A stretch of 17,551 nucleotides of DNA from Peptococcaceae bacterium BRH_c23 (GTDB lineage: Bacteria > Bacillota_B > Desulfitobacteriia > Desulfitobacteriales > Desulfitobacteriaceae). This document shows positions 1 through 7,265 of this stretch, in pieces. The stretch spans positions 1 through 17,551 of the forward strand of contig LADV01000122.1 in assembly GCA_000961805.1 (NCBI GenBank). The letters run 5' to 3'. The notes beneath the pieces were generated by a model. The model had not been told where the DNA came from and searched no databases. It saw only the letters and a list, made by a program, of their open reading frames with translations. The translations under genes and the position numbers were made by a program. Position 1 is the first letter of the stretch; the number at the start of each line of letters is the position of its first letter.

Positions 1-2
1 GG

Positions 3-401
3 GGGAGCGCCTACCCGGCAATCAAATTAGGGTATGATTTTTTTAGCATACCGTCAAATGACAGCTATTCCAAATTGTTATTTGCTGGATATCGTTTTTT
101 ACTTGCTGGCCTAATTTTAATGATGATACAGAAGGTTATGGGAAAAAAAGTAATGCCTAAATTGTTATCAGATTTTAAGGGCTTTACTCTTTTAGGATTT
201 GTGCATACGCTTCTGCAATATGTTTTTCTTTATATCGGTATGGCCAATACTACCGGGGTGAAGAGCTCTATACTCGGTTCGGTAGGGGTTTTTATAAGCG
301 TTATCCTTGCCCACGTTATTTATAAGAATGATAAGCTGTCCTTAAATAGAATGGTAGGCTGCATTGCATGTGTAGGCATCTGGATTGTTAACCGTAAATG
401 A
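3..401 (+). pseudogene. EamA/DMT-family permease, 5' end off window, only first EamA repeat
   Basis: The frame is open from base 3 and ends at TGA 399-401, giving about 132 visible residues. The visible start GSAYPAIKLGY followed by GYRFLLAGLILMM is typical of the first EamA repeat of drug/metabolite transporters (the WGS-x-K and RFLLAG elements). Four or five hydrophobic segments follow, ending in VGIWIVNRK. Family members normally have two EamA repeats (about 300 residues, 10 TM). Here the frame stops where the second repeat should begin, and the next gene starts 35 bases later. The protein is therefore probably truncated, perhaps by deletion; a genuine single-repeat small transporter is less likely because the sequence resembles a first repeat. 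Substrate unknown. EamA proteins can export amino acids, nucleosides or metallophores, and the nickel-type transporters downstream make a metal-related role worth considering. Confidence 0.65.
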
Positions 402-436
402 ACACGATTATTTACATGAATGGAGGATAATGAATT

Positions 437-1195
437 ATGGAAGAGCTTTTAGAAAAGGTAGAACAGTATTGGGATAAGAGGTCAGACGGTTATTGCCAAA
501 TAAACTTAGAAGAGCTAGACAGCTATAAAAGAGACGCCTGGACAGATCTAATCAATGAGTATGCTCCAAAAGTATCAGGAAGAAAGTTAAAGGTCTTAGA
601 TATCGGTACAGGTCCCGGTTTTTTTGCGATACTAATGGCCAGTTGCGGATATGAGGTTTCCGCTGTTGATTATACAGAGGCGATGCTCAAAAAAGCGAAA
701 AATAATGCTAGCAACTATAAAAATAGTATTACTTTTAGAAGGATGGATGCCCATAAGCTGGATTTTGAAGATAACACATTTGACTTAATAGTGACTCGCA
801 ATCTTACCTGGAATCTTGAAAAGCCTGATCAAGCTTATAGAGAATGGTATAGAGTATTGGCACGTGGTGGCAAATTACTAAATTTTGATGCTAACTGGTA
901 TTTGTATTTACATGATGCTCAAAAGAGAAAAGAATATGAGCAGGACAGATTGAATTCAAAGGTAAGAGGTATGAAAGATCATTATACCAGCACAAATACG
1001 AAAGTGATGGAAGAAATAGCAAGAAATCTGCCCTTGAGTAAGGAGCATAGGCCTGAATGGGACACAAAAGAACTGCTTACAATTGGTTTTAAAAAGATAA
1101 TGCTGGAAGTGGAAATCGGAAATAGGGTGTGGGATGAAGAAGAAAAAGTAAATTATGGATCGACACCTATGTTTATGATTGGAGCAGAGAAATAA
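437..1195 (+). CDS. class I SAM-dependent methyltransferase
   Basis: A 252-residue cytosolic protein with a complete Rossmann-type methyltransferase core. Motif I is VLDIGTGPGFF (residues about 53-63), the acidic SAM-ribose residue lies in AVDYT (D78), motif II is near HKLDFEDNTFDLIVTRN, and the post-core part is about 100 residues. The N-terminal YWDKRSDGY element is common in a Methyltransf_11 subfamily of anaerobic Bacillota. The ATG at 437 has GGAGG at 421-425, 11 bases upstream. The methyl acceptor cannot be read from sequence. The gene sits between a possible exporter (EamA) and Opp-type plus ECF-type metal permeases, which hints at modification of a metal ligand or a metal-related small molecule, but that is inference. 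No truncation or frameshift is visible. Confidence 0.85.
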   Translation: MEELLEKVEQYWDKRSDGYCQINLEELDSYKRDAWTDLINEYAPKVSGRKLKVLDIGTGPGFFAILMASCGYEVSAVDYTEAMLKKAKNNASNYKNSITFRRMDAHKLDFEDNTFDLIVTRNLTWNLEKPDQAYREWYRVLARGGKLLNFDANWYLYLHDAQKRKEYEQDRLNSKVRGMKDHYTSTNTKVMEEIARNLPLSKEHRPEWDTKELLTIGFKKIMLEVEIGNRVWDEEEKVNYGSTPMFMIGAEK

Positions 1196-1248
1196 TTTCA
1201 CCTACCACTACCATCTGCTATGAAAATGTTCAGGCTTTAAGGAGCTCG

Positions 1249-2208
1249 TTGAGGGGAGCAAGAAACAAGTTGCGGAAGTACATCATGAAAAGGTTACTGC
1301 AGTTGATTCCAGTTTTATTGGGAATTACATTCTTAACATTTACATTGACCTATCTTTCCCCGGGTGACCCAGCAGAGCTTATGCTTAATGCCACAGGGGT
1401 GACGCCAACTCCGCAACTTGTAGAACAGGTGAGAGAGGGAATGGGGCTGAATAAGCCGTTTCTAACTCGCTATTGTGAGTGGTTAACGGGTGTAATACAA
1501 GGCGACTTTGGCGTCTCGTATCAATATGGCAGACCTGTATCCGATGTAATAATATCAAGGTTGCCAGCTACTCTTAAGCTTGCCGGGACATCACTGTTAC
1601 TGATGATGATCATCGTACTGCCGCTGGGCATTATATCAGCGCTGTACATGAATAAGGCCTTAGATTACATCATTAGAATACTGTCCTTTGTAGGAATATC
1701 AATGCCGAGCTTTTGGCTGGGCCTGTTGTTAATGTATATATTTTCGGTTAAGCTCAAAATTTTACCGATCATGGGAAACTCAGACTGGACAAGCATCCTA
1801 TTACCAACGGTCACTCTGGCGATGGCAATGGCCTCAAAATATACCAGACAGCTGAGGGCCGCTATCCTGGAAGAAATAGGTCAGGATTATGTCATTGGTG
1901 CTAAAGCCAGAGGCCTTAAAGATAGATCCATATTATTAAAGCATATCCTACAGAAATCATTAATACCAATTGTCACTTTATTAGGCTTATCTGTAGGTTC
2001 ATTATTGGGAGGGGCTGCCATAGTTGAAACAATTTTTGTTTGGCCAGGCGTGGGTAAATTGGCGGTTGAGGCTATATTTAGCAGGGATTATCCCCTGATC
2101 CAGGGCTATGTCGTTTGGATGGCGGTCATCTATGTAGTAGTTAATATGCTGGTGGATATTTCCTATCAACTGTTAGATCCCCGTATCCATTGGGAAAAGG
2201 GGGGGTGA
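1249..2208 (+). CDS. nikB: ABC transporter permease, NikB/DppB/OppB family
   Basis: A 319-residue inner-membrane permease of the peptide/nickel ABC importer class. The N-terminal TM (RLLQLIPVLLGITFLTFTL), the following GDPAE loop, the SMPSFWLGLLLMYIFSV segment, the EAA loop (QDYVIGAKARGLKDRSILLKH) that docks on the ATPases, and the C-terminal LLDPRIHW are all family hallmarks. A TTG start at 1249 is chosen because AAGGAG lies 5 bases upstream and because KYIMKRLLQLIPV matches the usual N-terminus; ATG 1285 is an alternative that would remove about 12 residues. It would form a heterodimer with NikC and bind a NikA-type solute receptor and NikD/NikE ATPases, none of which is present intact here. 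Nickel rather than peptide specificity is inferred from the ECF nickel/cobalt genes downstream. Confidence 0.85.
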   Translation: MRGARNKLRKYIMKRLLQLIPVLLGITFLTFTLTYLSPGDPAELMLNATGVTPTPQLVEQVREGMGLNKPFLTRYCEWLTGVIQGDFGVSYQYGRPVSDVIISRLPATLKLAGTSLLLMMIIVLPLGIISALYMNKALDYIIRILSFVGISMPSFWLGLLLMYIFSVKLKILPIMGNSDWTSILLPTVTLAMAMASKYTRQLRAAILEEIGQDYVIGAKARGLKDRSILLKHILQKSLIPIVTLLGLSVGSLLGGAAIVETIFVWPGVGKLAVEAIFSRDYPLIQGYVVWMAVIYVVVNMLVDISYQLLDPRIHWEKGG

Positions 2209-2209
2209 T

Positions 2210-2887
2210 GTGGAAGAGCTTATTGCAGTTCTAAGAAAAAATAAATCATTTGTTTTTTTCTCGGCCTTAGCACTGTTACTGGTGGTCATCAGTGTGTTTG
2301 CGCCATACCTAGCGCCTAAAGACCCTCTTAAAAGCAATCTGGCCCATGCGCTGCAAGGTCGAAGTGCTGAGTTTCCACTCGGAACGGATCAGCTGGGCAG
2401 ATGCCTACTGTCAAGACTATTATATGGTGCACGAACTTCTTTAAAAATGACCTTTTGTTTGGTTGGCATTGTACTCGTAGTTGGTACGGCAATCGGTACA
2501 GTGGCAGGATATTTGGGCAGAAGAGTCGATACCATCATTATGAGAATTTCTGATATTTTTCTGGCATTTCCTGGCCTGGTTTTTGCGATTGCCATTGCCG
2601 GAGTGCTGGGAGCCAGCTTGATGAATGTTGTGATAGCACTGGCTGCAGTGAGCTGGACTAAATACACTCGGGTAAGTCGGAGCTTAGTCATGGCTGTCCG
2701 AGAAAAAGATTATATCCAGGCGGCTAAAATGGGAGGCGCTAAACAGTATCAAATCATTCTTAAGTATATCTTGCCCAATATAATACCAGCGCTTATTGTA
2801 ATGGCGGCGATGGACATAGGCGTTATGATGCTTGAAATATCAGCTCTTTCATTTTTGGGTCTGGGAGCTCAGCCACCGAAGCAGTAG
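2210..2887 (+). pseudogene. nikC: NikC/DppC-family permease, 3' end replaced by cbiM sequence
   Basis: The second Opp-type permease, starting with GTG 2210 one base after the nikB stop and preceded by a G-rich Shine-Dalgarno. Family features are present up to residue about 223: the N-terminal TM, PLGTDQLGRCLLSRLLYGARTS, the EAA loop (KDYIQAAKMGGAKQYQIILKY) and the C-terminal motif LEISALSFLGLGAQPP. Normally about 50 residues follow (PPTPEWG... through a last TM helix to LLDPR). Here the frame meets TAG three codons after QPP, at 2885-2887. From 2872 onward the +1 frame reads CbiM sequence. The last TM is therefore lost and the permease is probably inactive. Deletion in the genome or an assembly join are both possible. 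Confidence 0.8.
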
Positions 2888-3369
2888 AGGGCCTTGTCAC
2901 AGCAGCTGTGGTAACGTATATTTGGAACTCACGGCCGGAAATTATTGCGAGAGCCGCCTCGGGAGAAGCTATAGGCAATGTATCCATAAAAAGGGTTGTT
3001 GCAGGACTCGTCATAGTTGCGGTGATGACAGGAGTCGGGTTATCCTGGTTTGCTTCTTCCAATCCTGATGGCTTGGAATGGGCCATGATCAAGACTGCTG
3101 GTACAGCCGAACTGGAGGCACCTGATGGCCTACATCAGCAACTGTCTGACCTACAGGCGAAAACATCCTTTTTGCCGGATTATTCCTTTAAGGCACCAAA
3201 AAATGAAATGGAACAAAGTGCTGGAGAAGCCGAAGAAGCGTGGCCTGCCGTAAGTGGTGGAACGAGTACAGCGGGATTAGTCGGTGGCGGGATGACGCTT
3301 GCCTTAGCCGGCCTTGTAGGTGCAGGCATCAGTTTGCTGAAGCGAAGAAAAATTAGAGCAAATTCGTAA
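2872..3369 (+). pseudogene. nikM: 3' fragment of CbiM/NikMN (ECF nickel/cobalt transporter substrate component with PDGLE domain)
   Basis: Starting at 2872 in a frame different from nikC, the sequence reads ATEAVEGLVTAAVVTYIWN, which matches the last helix of CbiM/NikM. It continues through a linker and a TM segment to SWFASSNPDGLEWAMIKTAG, the signature of the PDGLE (NikN/CbiN-like) domain. FLPDYSFK and a final glycine-rich TM (GGGMTLALAGLVGAGISLL) with a positive tail KRRK complete it. The roughly 200 N-terminal residues, including the MHIP metal-binding N-terminus and most helices, are missing, so metal binding is not possible as it stands. There is no start codon with a clear ribosome site; GTG 2908 is the first internal candidate. 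In the family this is the S component and accessory subunit that works with CbiQ and CbiO encoded just downstream. Confidence 0.8.
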
Positions 3370-3453
3370 ATTCTTCGTTTAGTTAGGCAGCCAGCCTTGT
3401 TCTAAGAGATATTTTTAAGTTATATTTTATACTTATAGATTTGGATTGTTGAT

Positions 3454-4263
3454 ATGGCAAACATCATGAATTCATTGTACAATATGCGGCTGCTTGATGA
3501 TCTGGCCCGGCAGGAAACCGTGATACGCAAGCTACACCCTCTCATAAAATTTTTAACCACAGTTAGTTTTTTAACTGTGGTTGTATCCTTTGGAAGATAT
3601 GAGATCTGCGGATTGCTGCCGTTGTTCTTATACCCGGTGATGGTCTTTACTTTGGCTGAACTTCCAATTAAACCGATTCTTTTAAGGATTTTACTTGTTT
3701 CACCGTTTATTATTGGAATAGGTATCCTAAACCCATTCTTCGACCATCAAATCTATTTGCTGGGTGGAAGAGAAATCTCAAGAGGCTGGATTACCTTCCT
3801 TTCTATTTTGATCAAGAGCGGATTAACAGTCACCGCCGCCCTGCTTCTTATTGCTACTACGGGAATGGACCGGCTGGCAGGGGCCTTGAGGATGTTGAAA
3901 ATCCCGCGTATATTTGTGCTTCAACTGCTCTTGACCTATCGATATATCTCTGTGCTGATGGAGGAGGTAGCTCGGACTTTAAGAGCATATTCACTAAGAG
4001 CTCCGGAACAGAAAGGGGTTCATCGAAGTGCTTGGGGATCATTGGCAGGGCAACTAATCCTTCGCACGTTTGACAGAGCCCAGCGTATTTACGAAGCCAT
4101 GTGTTTAAGAGGGTTTGCAGGGGAGTACCATACAGGGGACTCTAGAGAAATTAGAGTCTGGGATTTGGCTTATTTGGCAGGATGGGTGTTTTTCTTTGCG
4201 GTAGCGAGGATTTACAATATTCCGATGTTAATAGGTTCAGTGATAACGGGAGTGATAGGATGA
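3454..4263 (+). CDS. cbiQ: CbiQ/EcfT-type transmembrane protein of nickel/cobalt ECF transporter
   Basis: A 269-residue membrane protein with hydrophobic helices at about residues 35-60, 63-85, 88-105, 120-140 and a C-terminal pair. The cytoplasmic coupling region carries the two Ala-Arg-Gly-like motifs of EcfT: SLRA within LRAYSLRAPEQ and the more canonical CLRG within IYEAMCLRGFAGEY, which transmit ATP hydrolysis to the substrate component. The ATG at 3454 has only a weak upstream purine stretch. The gene overlaps the next one by four bases (ATGA), the usual cbiQ-cbiO coupling. Length and motifs are complete, so this subunit looks intact although its partners upstream and downstream are damaged. 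Confidence 0.88.
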   Translation: MANIMNSLYNMRLLDDLARQETVIRKLHPLIKFLTTVSFLTVVVSFGRYEICGLLPLFLYPVMVFTLAELPIKPILLRILLVSPFIIGIGILNPFFDHQIYLLGGREISRGWITFLSILIKSGLTVTAALLLIATTGMDRLAGALRMLKIPRIFVLQLLLTYRYISVLMEEVARTLRAYSLRAPEQKGVHRSAWGSLAGQLILRTFDRAQRIYEAMCLRGFAGEYHTGDSREIRVWDLAYLAGWVFFFAVARIYNIPMLIGSVITGVIG

Positions 4264-4895
4264 GTCATCATAAACTTGAGGCTAAGGATTTGCATTATAG
4301 TTATCCGGATGGGCATAAAGCGGTCAATGGAATGTCCTTTTGTATCTATCATGGGGAGTCAGTGGGAATCATAGGGGCGAACGGGGCAGGAAAATCGACG
4401 CTGCTGATGTTGCTCATGGGAGTTTTTGTCTATGATGATGTAGCCTTTGGGCCGCGTAATTATAAGCTTGACGAAAAGGAAGTCGAAAAGCGAGTCCTTC
4501 AGGCTTTGGAGTTGGTTGGAATCCTTCATTTAAAAGATCGCGCACCTTTCAAGTTATCAGGCGGAGAAAAGCGAGCAGCGGCTATTGCTTCGGTGCTTTC
4601 AATGCAACCAGACATTTTGGTGATGGATGAACCCACAGCTGCTCTGGACCCGAAATCAAGGCGGAGGGTCATGGAACTGCTGACGAGCTTTAAACACACA
4701 AAAATTATTACAAGTCACGATTTAGATATGATCTTCGAGATGTGTGATCGGACCATCGTGATCAAAAACGGAGAGATTGCAGCAGATGGGGTAACCTCTG
4801 AAATTCTAGTCAATGCAGACTTGATGGATAAGTGTGGGCTTGAGGTACCATTGGCCATGCAGAACTGTCCTGTCTGCAGGACTAAGAAGATTTAG
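4260..4895 (+). pseudogene. cbiO: CbiO-type ECF ATPase with internal in-frame deletion removing the Q-loop
   Basis: The ATG at 4260 overlaps the cbiQ stop. The predicted protein has 211 residues, against about 250-280 for CbiO/NikO. Walker A (GANGAGKST, about 39-47), signature KLSGGEKR (98-105), Walker B ILVMDEP (119-125), D-loop AALDP and switch histidine in ITSHD (H153) are all present. After LLMLLMGVF (to residue 56) the chain jumps to VYDDVAFGPRN, which in the family comes just after the Q-loop. About 40 residues, including the FQDPD Q-loop glutamine and the loop contacting the EcfT coupling helix, are missing with no frame change. An ATPase without a Q-loop should not couple to CbiQ. The C-terminus NCPVC has a CxxC-like pair of unknown meaning. 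The frame is otherwise clean, so a deletion or a collapsed assembly is more likely than a new subfamily. Confidence 0.75.
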
Positions 4896-4912
4896 ACGTG
4901 TCGTGGCGGGGT

Positions 4913-4958
4913 GTCGTGGGGACGGTCCTTTTGACACAAAAGGACCGCCCCACACGAC
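4913..4958. repeat. GGACGGTCC-type palindromic repeat, copy 1
   Basis: A near-perfect inverted repeat of about 21 bp per arm. The left arm starts GTCGTGGGGACGGTCC and the right arm ends GGACCGCCCCACACGAC, with CTTTTG/CAAAAG next to a tiny ACA loop. One bulge and one mismatch are visible. It is preceded by a partial direct repeat of GTGTCGTGG at 4898-4906 and 4911-4919. No T-run follows, so it is probably a dispersed REP-like element rather than an intrinsic terminator, though it could stabilise the end of the cbiO transcript. A decayed second copy lies at 5489-5550. Confidence 0.75.
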
Positions 4959-4960
4959 AT

Positions 4961-4988
4961 TTGTTCGTTGGATTGCACTACATATACT
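4961..4988 (+). promoter_or_regulatory. weak sigma-A-like promoter candidate for the tautomerase gene
   Basis: TTGTTC (4961-4966) and TATACT (4983-4988) are separated by 16 bases, a fair match to the -35/-10 pair, and lie about 155 bases before the next start codon. It is the best candidate seen between the palindromic repeat and the tautomerase gene, but the -35 is poor and AT-rich DNA gives such matches by chance. Confidence 0.25.
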
Positions 4989-5142
4989 ACAGATTCTGCA
5001 TTTACATTTAGAGAGGGTATTTCTGCTAAATTAGGTAAAAACAAAAAGGACTAAAGAAGACAAAATAATTTACATGTTTTGTGGCTTTAATGGGGATTTT
5101 ATATGAGAGTTAAGAAATGAATTAGCGGAGGTGCTTTTGTAA

Positions 5143-5358
5143 ATGCCAATGATTAGTTTTGATGGACCTGCCCTGACCATTGATCAAAAGAGGAGCTTAA
5201 TTCATGGAATGAGCCAAGCAGCTTCTCAAGCTTTAGGTATTCCGATGGCAGCGTTTACTGTCACCCTGGATGAGCACGAATATAGTAACATGGGTATTGG
5301 CGGCGAAGTGTTGACGGAAACTGTTTATTGGGATAAGTATAAAGCACTTAAGGATTAA
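5143..5358 (+). CDS. 4-oxalocrotonate tautomerase family protein
   Basis: A 71-residue protein beginning MPMISFDGPALTIDQKRSLI. Proline 2 becomes the N-terminal catalytic base after Met removal, the defining feature of the 4-OT/tautomerase superfamily. The pattern of a short strand, a helix (TIDQKRSLIHGMSQAASQAL) and a second strand (FTVTLDEHEYSNMGIGGE) fits the single beta-alpha-beta unit. Length is typical (60-80). AGCGGAGGTGC lies about 10 bases before ATG 5143, a strong ribosome site. The family acts in the cytosol as small oligomers that tautomerise or isomerise enol/keto acids; the real substrate is unknown. It stands alone between two palindromic repeats and is closed by a terminator. 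Confidence 0.85.
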   Translation: MPMISFDGPALTIDQKRSLIHGMSQAASQALGIPMAAFTVTLDEHEYSNMGIGGEVLTETVYWDKYKALKD

Positions 5359-5384
5359 CATTATTAAATTATATCAATGAATGG

Positions 5385-5409
5385 AGCGGCCCCGTTGGGG
5401 TCGCTTTTT
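5385..5409 (+). terminator. intrinsic terminator of the tautomerase gene
   Basis: The stem AGCGGCCCC / GGGGTCGCT (one G-T pair) with loop GTT is followed directly by TTTTT. It lies 27 bases after the stop codon. Confidence 0.85.
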
Positions 5410-5436
5410 AATATGCCATAATATGCCATAATATGC
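5409..5436. repeat. short tandem repeat TAATATGCCA x 2.8
   Basis: Two perfect copies of the 10-bp unit TAATATGCCA and the first eight bases of a third, directly behind the terminator. No function is visible; probably slippage-generated. Confidence 0.7.
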
Positions 5437-5488
5437 GAACATGTAAGAGGTTTAATATTTAAAAGCGTGTAAAGGCAATGTAAGGGCA

Positions 5489-5550
5489 CGTGTAAGATCA
5501 AGAGTGACGGCCCTTCAAAATTGTATCAAAAGGACCGTCCCCGTTACACG
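5489..5550. repeat. GGACGGTCC-type palindromic repeat, degenerate copy 2
   Basis: The right part (AAAAGGACCGTCCCC then GTTACACG) resembles the right arm of the copy at 4913-4958. The left part (CGTGTAA, then GTGACGGCCCTT) has lost several bases, so only the outer CGTGTAA/TTACACG and the central segments pair. It sits about 90 bases upstream of the germination operon. Confidence 0.55.
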
Positions 5551-5585
5551 AAGACTAAGTAAATTAAGTTAAATTATATGATATA

Positions 5586-5592
5586 CATAATA
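5586..5592 (+). promoter_or_regulatory. possible sigma-G -10 element for the ger operon
   Basis: CATAATA fits the forespore sigma-G -10 consensus (CATWHTA) and lies 51 bases upstream of gerA, the expected regulator for germinant-receptor operons. No good GHATR -35 box is seen 17-18 bases upstream, and the region is very AT-rich, so the call is weak. Confidence 0.3.
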
Positions 5593-5642
5593 CCACAATA
5601 TATCCAAATAATAGAGGTAGAATGTTTCTTAAAAGGTGAATT

Positions 5643-7223
5643 ATGTCTATTAAAAAATTATTAACAAAAATTAAAGCATTGAGTTCTGAGACCAGCAAGG
5701 AACAGAAAGAAGCTTCCTCCGGAAACCCTCAGTTATCAAAGAACATTGATGTAAACCTGAAATCCATTCAAGATCTTTTTGCTGGAACCAGCGATCTTAT
5801 CACTAGGGAGTTCAAGCTAGGCAGTGAGCAGCAAGTAAAAGCCTTTGTGGTCATGATCTCAGGCCTTGTCAATGAGGCATCAGTTAATGAAAACTTCATG
5901 AAGCCTCTGATGTTCATTCGTAAAGATTTTAATAAAGATAATGCATTTACGCTTATTAAGGAATCGGTACTCTCGGTAGCTAATCTAAAAGAATCCCGCA
6001 CTTTGGAGGAGACCATCGATAGCATTTTGTCTGGGGATAGTGTGCTATTCATTGAGGGGTCGGATATAGCGCTTATTGCCTCTATTCGTGGTTGGGAAGC
6101 CCGGGGAGTGGATGAGCCGAAAACCGATGCAGTTGTAAGGGGGCCACGGGAAGGCTTTGTTGAAAGCTTGGGCACAAATATGGCTCTCTTGCGCAGAAAA
6201 ATCAAAAATCCAAATTTTAAATTTGAACCAATGAAAATTGGGAAACAAACCAAAACAGATATCTGTGTTGCTTATATTAAAGGTATTGCCAATGAAAAAA
6301 TAGTCCAGGAAGTAAAAACCCGCCTTAATAGAATTGAGACAGACTCTATCTTGGAATCGGGCTATATCGAAGCATTTATCGAAGACCCCCCATTTTCTAT
6401 CTTCCCAACAGTAGGAAACAGTGAAAAGCCCGATATCGTAAGTGCCAAATTATTAGAGGGAAGAGTGGCAATTCTAGTTGATGGAACACCTTTTGCTTTA
6501 ACTGTTCCCTACTTATTCATCGAGGCCTTTCAAGCCAGCGAGGACTATTATTCTCGGCCATATTACGCAAGTTTAATTAGAATCTTTCGTTGGCTGGCCT
6601 TTTTCCTATCTACTTTCACACCTGGGCTATTTGTTGCAATTACAACCTTTCACCAGGAATTATTGCCTCCGGCCTTGCTGATAAGTATCGCCGCCGCCCA
6701 GGAAGGTACTCCTTTTCCAGCCATGGTAGAAGCTTTATTGATGCAAGTTATCTATGAAATAATGAGGGAAGCCGGAGTACGTTTGCCCAGGCCGATCGGG
6801 CCGGCAATAAGTATCGTAGGGGCCCTTGTCATTGGGGAAGCTGCAGTTAATGCTGGGCTGGTTGGTGCTCCTATGGTCGTTATAGTTGGCCTTACTGCGA
6901 TCTCTTCTTTTGTAACTCCAGCTCTAGCCGATATAAATGCCCTGTCCAGATTCATCCTGATCTTTCTGGGAGGATTTGCCGGCTTATATGGCATTATGTT
7001 AGGTTTTATCGGTTTCATCACTCACCAATGCGCTCTTCGCTCTTTGGGAGTCCCCTACATGTCCCCTCTTGCACCGACAACCTTTTCTGACCTGAAAGAT
7101 GTGTTTATCAGAGCTCCCTGGTGGGCCATGTTTACAAGGCCCCGCGTTCTAGGAGGGAACAACCCCACGAGACAAAAACCTTCCCTCATGCCAAAACCGC
7201 CTGAAGAAGGTTCCAAAAACTAG
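5643..7223 (+). CDS. gerA: spore germination protein, GerA family (A subunit)
   Basis: A 526-residue A subunit of a germinant receptor. The hydrophilic N-terminal half (about 1-290) has the expected alternating helix/strand domain with GDSVLFIEGSDIALIASIRGWEARGVDEP and VVRGPREGFVESLGTNMALLRRKI, typical GerA motifs. The C-terminal half holds about five to six TM segments with QEGTPFPAMVEALLM, RLPRPIGPAISIVGALVIGEAAV and SLGVPYMSPLAP. Length is normal and no lesion is seen. AAAAGGTGAATT before ATG 5643 is the ribosome site. It would sit in the spore inner membrane and form the receptor channel/scaffold with GerB and GerC. It is the only A subunit in this window although two B and two C genes follow. 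The germinant cannot be predicted. Confidence 0.95.
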   Translation: MSIKKLLTKIKALSSETSKEQKEASSGNPQLSKNIDVNLKSIQDLFAGTSDLITREFKLGSEQQVKAFVVMISGLVNEASVNENFMKPLMFIRKDFNKDNAFTLIKESVLSVANLKESRTLEETIDSILSGDSVLFIEGSDIALIASIRGWEARGVDEPKTDAVVRGPREGFVESLGTNMALLRRKIKNPNFKFEPMKIGKQTKTDICVAYIKGIANEKIVQEVKTRLNRIETDSILESGYIEAFIEDPPFSIFPTVGNSEKPDIVSAKLLEGRVAILVDGTPFALTVPYLFIEAFQASEDYYSRPYYASLIRIFRWLAFFLSTFTPGLFVAITTFHQELLPPALLISIAAAQEGTPFPAMVEALLMQVIYEIMREAGVRLPRPIGPAISIVGALVIGEAAVNAGLVGAPMVVIVGLTAISSFVTPALADINALSRFILIFLGGFAGLYGIMLGFIGFITHQCALRSLGVPYMSPLAPTTFSDLKDVFIRAPWWAMFTRPRVLGGNNPTRQKPSLMPKPPEEGSKN

Positions 7224-7265
7224 AGTCTATTTAACCATAGACAAATAGAAAGGTAGACCACCTGA

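Noticed and set aside
4834..5034. Plus-strand 66-codon frame over the end of cbiO
   Set aside because: It overlaps cbiO in another frame and then translates the palindromic repeat; no ribosome site.
5409..5436. CRISPR-like or regulatory tandem repeat
   Set aside because: Units are only 10 bp with no spacers and fewer than three copies, so it is a simple tandem repeat.
5768..6253. Minus-strand frame of 161 codons inside gerA
   Set aside because: Lies wholly within a well-supported gerA gene; Ser/Thr-rich complement with no motif.
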